Source: RI-231 sp041394905 (GTDB lineage: Bacteria; Acidobacteriota; Terriglobia; Bryobacterales; UBA6623). Taken from it: a stretch of 64,000 nt of DNA. The notes under the pieces were generated by a model. The model saw only the letters and a program-made list of their open reading frames with translations, searched no databases and was not told where the DNA came from. Positions 35,534 through 43,581 of this stretch are shown in pieces. Location: assembly GCA_041394905.1 (NCBI GenBank), contig JAWKHJ010000006.1, positions 1 to 64,000 of the forward strand, read 5' to 3'. Both the position numbers and the translations under genes were made by a program. How positions within the stretch are numbered: the stretch's first letter is position 1; each line of letters starts with the position of its first letter.

Positions 35534-36471
35534 TCAATCCCTCCGCTCCCCTGCAGTGCGCGCCTTGCGAGGCCGACCCGGCGGATTCGGGTGCAGACGA
35601 CGTTCCAAGCGCCTCTCCATCTCCTCGATGAATCCCGCGTCCCCAAAGGGCAACCCCGAGAACGTCGCCTGCCTCAGCGCCGCGTTGCCCACCCGTCGCC
35701 TCCACCTCGAGCCGCTGGGCCCAGTCGCCGCATAGTCCAAGCTCGCTCGAGGGAGGGGCGCCGGGACAGCCCTGCTCATGATCGATGTCCCGCTGCAACG
35801 GTGCGGGCCTGGCCCCTTCTTGCCTGCCACGGGCTCGCAGCCGAGCGATGCCCTGGTTTTGCGCTCGAGCTCTTCGACGAGCTCTTTTGATCCGGAGAGG
35901 CTTACCGGCGTAGGTCGTGGCCTCGAACCGTTCCTCCCACTGCTGCTCCCCGGCCTCGCTTGCAGCCAACACGTCGCCCCAGTCCTCGAGCGGCGCTGAT
36001 TTCCGCCACAGCGCAAAGTCCACGAGTCCCGCCGGATCTTCGCCCGCCACGTGCGCTCGTGCGCTGGACCACTCGTACTGTTCGGCTCGTTCGACCAGCC
36101 GCGCCCGCACCGGATTCATGTCCACGGAACGCAGTGCACGGAGCAGGATCCTGGCCCATCGGCATGGAGTAGAAGCGGTTCTGCCACAGGTGTCCCGAGC
36201 GCCCGCGAAGCTTGTTGAGGGAACGGCTGGGGCGTTGTCGGCGCGCCCAACTGCCTTGGCTAGGAGCATCTTCGCGGTTGGGCACGGCGATGAGGTGGAC
36301 GATTGGGCATCGTGCCGCAGCCCAGGATGCGCGGCTGTGCAGCCGGCTGTATTGGCTCAGCAAGGCTGGGATAGCGGCGGTGTTGGGCGTCGGAGAAGAA
36401 GGTTTGCTGGCGGTTGTTCCCGCTGAGTGACGTGGTAGGGCGGCCACGACCACGCATGCGATGCGCGGCAC
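35534..36471 (-). pseudogene. RAYT transposase, third degraded copy
   Basis: GTG 36471 opens PRIACVVVAALPRH; other frames give NNRQQTFFSDAQHRRY, VHLIAVPNREDA, NKLRGRSGHLWQNRFYSMPM and DMNPVRARLVERAEQYEWSS. The C-terminus ALRQATFSGLPFGDAGFIEE, MERRLERRLHPNPPGRPRKA is the helix-turn-helix-like tail of this RAYT subgroup. The MPN-H-x-H motif is split by shifts near 36310. At least five shifts. It is the same subgroup as the copies at 33361 and 34328. Confidence 0.7.
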
Positions 36472-36510
36472 GGGCGAGATCGTCGCAGAGCGGTACGGCG
36501 CTTGTCAATA

Positions 36511-36529
36511 TTGAGGCTGTCCCAGTTTC
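36511..36529 (-). repeat. REP-like repeat, 40 bases before RAYT 3
   Basis: TTGAGGCTGTCCCAGTTTC. Its core GAGGCTGTCCC is shared with the other RAYT-side repeats; the TTGA edge matches the solitary copies at 4103 and 39321. Confidence 0.65.
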
Positions 36530-36545
36530 TGTTTAAAACTCGAAT

Positions 36546-36571
36546 CCCTAGTTGTTCTCCCTAGTTGTCAG
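36546..36571. repeat. Direct repeat CCCTAGTTGT, twice
   Basis: Two copies lie within 26 bases, just beyond the REP at 36511. The reverse complement ACAACTAGGG resembles the AACTAGGGACAG edge of the solitary REPs. The stretch up to 36847 has no gene, except that TATAAT-like text near 36747 could be the antiporter promoter. Confidence 0.5.
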
Positions 36572-36847
36572 TTGTTCAATGGCGGAGCGGCGGGCTCCTG
36601 AGGCACAGGCGGCCAGAAGTAGAGTCCGAAGGTGAAGGTGCGTTGTTCCATAGCGCTAGGCGACATACCGGAAACCCGCGCCGGTGTTCGTCTCGCGAGC
36701 AGGGCTTCATGACGCGACGCGGATGTCCCGGCTCTCTCGCTCGGGGATAATGGGTACGGACCTGTTCCTACGGTTGGGTCACCGCCGGTCTCGCGACCCT
36801 GGCGACGACACTGCGAGCTCGGTGCGCGTCCTCATCGAGGTTACTGC

Positions 36848-38321
36848 TTGCTCGCGATCGAACCGATCCTCGTCGTCATTGCAGCTCTACTTCTCGCCGG
36901 CGTGTTTGCCAGCAAGGCAGTGTCGAGCCGCTCCGGCGCCGTCGCTCATCCTTTTTCTAGGATCGGCATGCTGGCGGGCCTGGAGGGTCCGGGCGGCATC
37001 CCCTTCGACGATGCCGTGGCGGGCAGGCGCCGGGCGTCGTGGCTCTGGCGCTCATCCTCTTCTTTGGTGGACTGGAGACGGATTGGCGCTCGACGTCCAG
37101 CGTCCTCTGGCGCGGCTTGAGCCTGTCGACGCTGGGAGTCCTCATCACGGCGCTCAAGCGTGGGCTGGTTCGCGAGCTCGAAGGTCAGCTTCCTCGAAGG
37201 GTTGTTGTTGGGTGCTGGATTGCGGTCTTTCCACCGACGCCGCCGCGGTCTTTTCCGTGCTGCGGTCGAGAGGCGCGAGCTTGAAGGGCCGCCTGAAGCC
37301 CCTGCTCGAGTTTGAGTCCGGCAGCAACGATCCGATGGCGGTCTTCCTCACGGTTGGCGTTATCCGGCTGTTGCGGACCCTTCCGCCTCCGTCTGGGACT
37401 TGGCGCTGGGGTTCGTTGTCCAAATGGCGCTTACGCTGGATCGGCTACGTCGCGGGCCGGTTCTCGATCTTCCCGATCAACCGTATTCGCTTGGAGACCG
37501 ATGGGGCTGTACCTCGTGCTCACGCTGGCGCTGGCGCTGCTCACCTACGGACTCGCGGCCGTTTTGGGAGGGAATGGCTTTCTCGCCGTCTACTTGGCGG
37601 GCATCGTCCTGGCAACGCGGACTTCATTCACAAGCGCAGCCTCATTCGCTTTCATACGACGCCGTGGCCTGGCTGATGCAGATCTCGATGTTCCTTTCGC
37701 TGGGGTTGCTGGTCTTTCCTTCCCACTTGGCCGGTTAGGTCATGCGTTGCTGATTTCGTTCTTCCTGATGTGTTCGTGGCGAAGCCGGTCGGGGTGTTCC
37801 TCAGCCTGGCCGCCTCCCCCGGATGCGGCGTCACCGGTTGATGATTTCGTGGGTGGGCTTGCGTTACGCCAGCCGATCATCCTGGGCACGTTCCCGCTTC
37901 TACACGGCATCGAACGCGCCGAGATGATTTTCAACATCGTATTCTTCATCGCGTTGACGTCCGTCCTGTTGCAGGGCACGACCTGACCACCGTGGCCGGG
38001 GTGGCTGGGGTATGTGCGCCGCTGACGGCGAAAAGGCGCTACACGTTCGAGATCGTTCCCACGCACAAGACCGATAGCGAGTTCGTCGAGTTGACCGTTG
38101 CAGGAGACTCGCCCGCGGTGGGCAAGCAACCGTGGACCTGCATCTTCCGAAATCCGTCCTCATCGTGTTGCTGGACGCGAGGGCAGTCTACTTGACTCGC
38201 GTGTCATACCATGCTTTGCAGGAAGGGGACGACGTGCCGATTCCTCACGGACCGAGCGTCCGCACCGATGCTGCAGAGTCTCTTCGATCCCAGCGCGGTC
38301 GCCGAAGAGACTGAGCCATAG
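36848..38321 (+). CDS. CPA1 cation/proton antiporter with TrkA-C domain (NhaP2/CvrA-like), frameshifted
   Basis: TTG 36848 gives LAIEPILVVIAALLLAGVFA. Later pieces are LALILFFGGLETDWRSTSSV, SLSTLGVLITAL, STDAAAVFSVLRSRGASLKG, RLKPLLEFESGSNDPMAVFL, LTLALALLTYGLAAVLGGNG, AWLMQISMFLSLGLLVFPSH and IILGTFPLLHGIERAEMIFN. STDAA and the SGSNDP stretch carry the ion-binding Asp residues of CPA1 exchangers. The tail VPTHKTDSEFVELTVAGDSP and VDLHLPKSVLIVLL is a TrkA-C regulatory domain. About 490 residues with roughly a dozen shifts. It exchanges potassium or sodium for protons. Confidence 0.7.
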
Positions 38322-38372
38322 CGATGCGGGTGGAGCAGCCATGGCGACCGCCGGAAGGATAGATTGAAGGCA

Positions 38373-39329
38373 ATGCACCTGCTCGCCGCGACTGACTTTT
38401 CCGAGCACGCCGGCTTTGCCATGGAGCGCGCCGCCGCGCTTGCCTCGCTCCACCACGACGCCGCGCTGACGGTGATGCACGTCTACGCAGCCGAAGGCTC
38501 GAAGTGGTCCGCCAGATGTTTCGCTCTGGAAGTCGAAGAGGCGAGAGGACCATAGTCGCCGAGGCCGAGGGCCGATTGCGGTCGCTCGCCAGCCAGTGAG
38601 CAAGCAGGCGGCGGGAAGGTGGCGACGCGGCTGGCGCAAGGATGCTCGGCGGCTCGAATCGTCGAAGCGGCGGAGGTACTGCCGCCGATCCGGTGATGGG
38701 TGACCGCGGCGGCTCCGCTGTCCGCAGCGCTTTCGGAAGCACTGTCGAGAGCGTTCTTCAGCGCTCGAAGCGCTCCGTGCTTGCCGCTGTCAAGCAGCCA
38801 GTTTCCGGCCCCTACCGCAGGCTGCTCGTCGGGGTCAGTTCGGGAGGATGCCGCGGATGCCGCGGAGCTGGCATTCCTGTGGAACCCCGGGGCGGGTTTC
38901 CTCGTCCTCCTGCACGCCTTTGAAGCTCCAGCCGAGGAGAAGTTCCGCCGCGCCGGCGCCAGGACGACTGGATCAAGGAGTATCGCGTTCAGAGCAGACG
39001 TTGCCGAGACGGAAATGGAGCGGCTGGGGGCGCGATTGGACTCTGCGGGAATCCGAGCGAGGCGCATCATTGTGCAGGGAGGAGCGCCGGGTGCGGCCAT
39101 ACTCGAGCACAGCCGGAGCTTGTCCGCTGACCTCAATGTCGGGTACACAGGAAGCTGGTGCTTGGGGCTCTATTCTTCGGATGACATCGCCCGCCAAGTC
39201 GCAGTCGAGTCCAGCGTAGACGTTCTGGTCGCGGCTTCGCTGCTCGAATCGGTAAGTCATCGCCCTATCCATTGCCTTTCCGCCTCACGCGGGCGTGCGA
39301 TCTCCCTGCAAGGAAAATCAGAAAACTAG
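38373..39329 (+). CDS. Tandem universal stress protein (two UspA domains), frameshifted
   Basis: ATG 38373 starts HLLAATDFSEHAGFAMERAA, ALASLHHDAALTVMHV, a typical first UspA strand-helix-strand. A second domain starts around SGPYRRLLVGV and EDAADAAELAFLWNPGAGFL, VLLHAFEAPAEEKFRRAG, and ends near VAVESSVDVLVAASLL. The link between domains has VLQRSKRSVL, the usual conserved end of a UspA unit. About six shifts. The end position is uncertain. It follows the antiporter by 51 bases and may be co-transcribed, giving an ion-stress pair. Confidence 0.6.
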
Positions 39330-39341
39330 GGACAGTCTTGA
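39321..39341 (+). repeat. Solitary REP-like repeat
   Basis: ACTAGGGACAGTCTTGA core, 20 of 21 bases as at 4103-4123. The hairpin CCGCGCG-TTATGG-CGCGCGG at 39381-39400 follows within 40 bases and may be part of the same unit. Confidence 0.6.
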
Positions 39342-39483
39342 CTTATCCGGGGCGGGCGTCGAGGGTGTTGGCGGGGTTTGCCGCGCGTTATGGCGCGCGG
39401 ACCGCACCCCTGCGGGCGCGGCTCTGTTTTTCGCGGCTAGGGGGTGTCGAAGGGGCGGGTGCTGCGGCCGCGTTTGGCGACGC

Positions 39484-39615
39484 CTAGATGCCGAAGCCGA
39501 TCAGGGTGACGACTCCAACGGCGATCCACAGTGCTGATGCCCATCATATGGGCGCCCAGGCCAGGCCTGCAATGACGATGCAGAATCCGATGAGGTAAAG
39601 AGCGTTCGACGGCAT
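39484..39615 (-). CDS. Small two-helix membrane protein, disrupted
   Basis: ATG 39615 gives MPSNALYLIGFCIVIAGLAW, then an in-frame TGA, then ALWIAVGVVTLIGFGI and a TAG stop. Reading the middle in another frame gives MMGISTV, so two compensating one-base shifts explain the TGA better than readthrough. The design is a small protein of 43 residues with two membrane helices. It sits after the response regulator and may be its last co-transcribed gene. Confidence 0.45.
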
Positions 39616-39639
39616 CGCGGGTAGAGCCGCCGAACGTGC

Positions 39640-41035
39640 TGGATGTTACGCTTCCGTCTTCCTCGATTCCCATTTGGCTGAGGCGGTAGCGCAGGGCGTT
39701 GCGCGTGAGGCCGAGCAGGCGTGCGGCTTGGTCGACTGCTGTCCGACCGGCGCATGGCTTCGCGGATCAGCTCCTGCTCGTACTCGTCGAGCGTCATGCC
39801 GTCGGGCAGGAAGCCGAGCTCGCCGCTGGACGTTGGCGCGGCGCGTTTGATGCCGTCGAGGTGGATGTCGTCGGCGGCGAGGACGTCGCCTTGGGCGAGC
39901 ACCATGCTGCGCTGATGATGTTTCTCGCTCGCGGACGCCAAGCGGGCCAGTGGTAGGACTTGAGTTTTCGAGCGCTTCCGGGGCGACGCTTCTGGTACGC
40001 GGCCGCCGGTGTCTTTCGGAGAACTGGCGCAGGAAATGGTCGACCAGGTAGGCGATGTCTTCCTTGGCGCTCGCGCAGCGGGGCAGGTTGGATGGGGATT
40101 GACGTTGAGCCGGGCAGCAGAGGCCTCGCGAAACGCCTTGCTCCGAGCAGGCGGAGGTCCTGGTTGGTGGCGGCGATGATGCGCACGTCGACCTGCACGG
40201 TCTTGGTGCTTCCGAGGCGCTCGAACTCACGCTCCTGCAAGACGCGCAGCAGCTTGACCTGGACCGAGGCGGGCACGTCGCCGATTTCGTCGAGGAACAC
40301 GGTGCCGCCGTCGGCTTGCTCGAACTTGCCGGGGTGGGAGCGGACGGCGCTGGTGAAGGGCGCTTTCGTAGCCGAACAACTCGGGATTCCATCAGGGTTT
40401 TCCGGGATGGCCGAGCAGGCGATCTTGACGAACGGCGCGTCGCGGCGGGGCGAGCTGAGGTGGATGGCGCGGGCGAGCATGCCTTTGCCGACGCCGCTCT
40501 CTCCTCCGAGCAGGACGGTGGCGCGGGTGGGCGCGACGCGCTTGGCCGTCTCGAAGATCTCGCGCATCTTCTCGCTGCGGCCGATGATTTGGCCGAAGTC
40601 GTAGCGCCGGGTCAGCTCTTCCTTGAGCTCGCGGTTCTCGCGGCGCAGGGCGTGCAGCTCGAGCACCTTCTCGAGCGTGATCATCATGTCTTCGAGCGAG
40701 AAGGGCTTTAGCAAGTAGTCGCTGGCGCCGGCCTTCATGGCTTCGACGGCGGTTTCGACGGTTCCGAACGCGGTCATGACGACGACGGGCGGCGCGCCGT
40801 CGCGCTTGCGCACTTCGCGCAGGAAGGCGAGCCCGTCCATGCCGGGCAGGCGCAGGTCGGTCATCACGAGGGCGAAGGGTTTGCCGTCTTCGACGGCCGC
40901 ATCGAAGAGCTTGATGCCGATCTCCGCCGACTCGGCCTTGGTCACCTGGAAGCCTGCGGTCTGGAGCTGCAGCTCGAGCACGCGGAGCATTTTGGCTTCG
41001 TCGTCGACGACCAGGATGCGTTTGGTTTGGTTCAT
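39640..41035 (-). CDS. NtrC-family response regulator, frameshifted
   Basis: The receiver is intact: ILVVDDEAKMLRVLELQLQT, phospho-acceptor in LVMTDLRLPGMDGL, switch Thr in PVVVMTAFGTVETAVEAMKA. The AAA+ domain has Walker A GESGVGKGMLARAI and Walker B GGTVFLDEIGDVPASVQVKL. The sigma-54 contact loop reads FTSA rather than FTGA, with small indels just before it. The C-terminal Fis-type helix-turn-helix reads RLLGLTRNALRYRLSQMGIE. Shifts fall near 40390, 40140, 39960 and 39730. The start overlaps the kinase stop by four bases, so it pairs with that kinase. Confidence 0.8.
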
Positions 41036-42243
41036 TCGTCAGTGTCCAAAGGGAGCAGGATGCGGAAGGTGGCGCCTTGGCCTGGTTGGCTTTCGACGGT
41101 GATCGTGCCGCCGTGGCTGTCGATGAACTTCGACACCATGGCGAGGCCGAGGCCCACTCCGCGAGGTTTCGTTGTGAAGAACGGGTTGAAGACGTCTTCG
41201 AGCTTTTCGGGCGGGATGCCGGAGCCGTCATCGGAGACGGTGATGCGGGCGAAGCCGTCTTCGGCGGCGGTCTGGATGCGCAGGACGCCGCCGTCGGTCA
41301 TCGCCTCGCGGCCGTTGAGCAACAGGTTGAGGACCGCGCTCTCGATGAGCGTGGCGTCGAAGGAGAAGGGCGGTATGGGGCCGAGCGACTTCTCGATCGT
41401 GATGTCGGGGTCGTCGGGCTTGCGCGTGTCGGCGAGGGTTTGCAGCGCGCGCTCGACGATGGGGGTGAGCGGCTGGACTTCGCGGTGCGGCTTGGACGGG
41501 CGCGCGAAGTCGAGGAAGCGCGTGACGAGGGCGTTGGTGCGCGTGACTTCCGCGCCGATGAAGCCGGCGACTTCCTTGGCGACCGCGTTCTCGTTGCCAA
41601 CGTTCTTGGCGAGCAGCTCGGCCGAGGCGGAGATGACGCCGAGCGGGTTGCGGATCTCGTGGGCGAGGCCGGCGGAGAGCTGCCCCAAGGCGGCGAGACG
41701 CTCGGAGCGGCGGACTTCGGCTTGAGCTTCGTTGAGCTCCTTGTTGGCCTGGCTCAGGCGCTGCGTTTTGAGGCGATTCTCAGTGGCGAGCTGGTTGACG
41801 AGGATGGCGCTCAGGAAGAAGAACAGGATGCGCACGATGAGCTCGCGCTCGCCGTCCGGCGGGACGTAGTAGGTGTCGAGGACGTAGAGCAGGAACGAGA
41901 GGTAGAGCAGGCTCGCGACGGCGGTGACGAGCATGGTGCGCGCAAGGCCGAACATGGACGCGGCGGAGACGATCGGCAGCAGGAAGATGAGGTAGTGGCT
42001 GCTCTCGATGCCGCCGGTGGTCCAGACCAGCATGTAGCAGAGCACGAGCTTGGCGGCGATGGCCCAGGCGGCTTGGCGGGGGCTTTCGCTCCAGCCGAGG
42101 TTGCCTTCGGCGATCTGGACGCCGCCGAGGGCGAGCAGGGCGAACCATTCCCAAGGCGAGTGGGCAGGCTTGGTCAGCCCCATGGCGGCCAGCGCCGAGA
42201 GGAAAAGGAGCCAAACGATATCGGCGCCGCGCACTCTAGCCAT
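41032..42243 (-). CDS. Membrane sensor histidine kinase
   Basis: Intact. ATG 42243 (MARVRGADIVWLLFLSALAA) is preferred to the upstream GTG at 42255. Six hydrophobic segments occupy the first 170 residues with only short loops, so it likely senses a membrane or intracellular signal. A coiled coil (LSQANKELNEAQAEVRRSER) leads to the H-box GLAHEIRNPLGVISASAELL. The N-box NLLLNGREAM and G-boxes DDGSGIPPEKLEDVFNPFFT and GLGLAMVSKFIDSHGG are complete. It is the NtrB-like partner of the regulator downstream. Confidence 0.9.
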   Translation of the reverse strand: MARVRGADIVWLLFLSALAAMGLTKPAHSPWEWFALLALGGVQIAEGNLGWSESPRQAAWAIAAKLVLCYMLVWTTGGIESSHYLIFLLPIVSAASMFGLARTMLVTAVASLLYLSFLLYVLDTYYVPPDGERELIVRILFFFLSAILVNQLATENRLKTQRLSQANKELNEAQAEVRRSERLAALGQLSAGLAHEIRNPLGVISASAELLAKNVGNENAVAKEVAGFIGAEVTRTNALVTRFLDFARPSKPHREVQPLTPIVERALQTLADTRKPDDPDITIEKSLGPIPPFSFDATLIESAVLNLLLNGREAMTDGGVLRIQTAAEDGFARITVSDDGSGIPPEKLEDVFNPFFTTKPRGVGLGLAMVSKFIDSHGGTITVESQPGQGATFRILLPLDTDE

Positions 42244-42361
42244 CGAAAAAGACACGAGACCACAAGGCTACTATGGAACGCCTGAGCGGTCTCGCGTTTT
42301 GGATGCGCGGGCGGGGCGGCGGGTTCCGTTGGGGGCTGAGGGCGCTACACTACGGACGCTA

Positions 42362-43577
42362 ATGTCGAGGCTCGTGTTGGCCATTGTGATGGCCTCGCTT
42401 TCCGCTTGGGCGCAGGATTGGCCGGACTTTCGCGGCCCGGAGCGCAATGGCGTCTACCCGGGGACGATTGCGGAGAAGCTGCCCGCCAATGGGCCGGAGA
42501 TGCTGTGGGAGAAGTCCGTGGGCGCGGGGTTTTCGAACCCGGTGGTCGCCAACGGGCGCTTGATCCTGTTCCACCGCGTGGGATCGGAAGAAGTCGTCGA
42601 GGCGCTCGATGCGGGGACGGGCAAGCCGATCTGGAAGCAGGCTTACCCGACGAAGTATCGCGACGACTTTGGCTTTGACCCTGGGCCGCGGGCGAGCCCG
42701 GTGATTGCGGGCGGACAGGTTTACACCTTCGGCGCCGAGGGCACGCTGACTTGCTTGTCGTTCGCGAGCGGCGAGCGCATCTGGCAGGTGCGGGCAAATG
42801 AGGAGTACGGCGTCGCGAAGGGGTTTTTCGGCGCTGCGTCAACGCCGCTGATCGACGGCAACCGGCTGTTTCTGAACGTGGGCGGCGCGGACGGCGCGGG
42901 CATCGTGGCGCTGGACAAGGACACCGGAAAGCTGCTGTGGAAGGCGACGGAGGACGACGCGAGTTATTCGTCGCCGGTGATGGCCGAGATTCAGGGCAAG
43001 CGGCGGTTGGTGTTCTTCACGCGCGAGGGGCTTGGTGATCCTGGAGCCGGCGGACGGCAAGGTGTTCTATGCGCGACGTTGGCGCTCGCGGTCGAACGCG
43101 TCAGTGAATGCGGCGATGCCAATCGTGTCGAACGACATCGTGCTGCTGACGGCCAGCTACGGTACGGGCGCGCTGGCGCTGGATTTCTCTGGGGGCGGGG
43201 AACCGAAAGTGCTGTGGTCGGGCGAAGAGGCGCTGTCGAGCCATTACTCGACGCCGGTGCTGCTGGATGGCGTGGTGTATGGCTATGACGGCCGGCAGGA
43301 GTACGGGCAGTCGTTCCGCGCGATCGATTTGAAGACAGGCAAGGTGTTGTGGAGCGAGGACGGCTTTGGGGCCGGAACCGTGACGCTGGCGGGCGACGTG
43401 CTGGTGCTCGTGCGCGAGAAGGGTGAACTGGTGTTGGCGCGAGCGAATCCGAAGAAGTTCGAGCCGCTTGGACGGGCGCAGATTTTGCAGGGCGAAGTGC
43501 GGGCGTATCCGGCGCTGGCCGATGGGCGGCTTTATGCGCGGGACGAGTCGACGCTGGTGTGCGTTCGACTAAAGTAA
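42362..43577 (+). CDS. PQQ-like beta-propeller protein, one frameshift
   Basis: Signal peptide RLVLAIVMASLSAWAQ, then DWPDFRGPERNGVYPG, the standard opening of this secreted family. Repeats carry the propeller tryptophan motifs: EALDAGTGKPIWKQ, SFASGERIWQVRANEE, LDKDTGKLLWKATEDD and, after a shift near 43032, IDLKTGKVLWSEDG. About 405 residues. It is likely a periplasmic scaffold or dehydrogenase-like protein. It ends five bases before the cytochrome gene, so they share an operon. Confidence 0.8.
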
Positions 43578-43581
43578 CGGG

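Noticed and set aside
39484..39615. TGA readthrough or selenocysteine in the small membrane protein
   Set aside because: No SECIS-like hairpin follows, and the neighbouring frame gives smoother text over the TGA, so paired one-base errors are simpler.
41077..42285. A 402-residue rightward open frame opposite the histidine kinase
   Set aside because: The minus strand has all kinase boxes in a clean frame. The plus frame is an antisense shadow.
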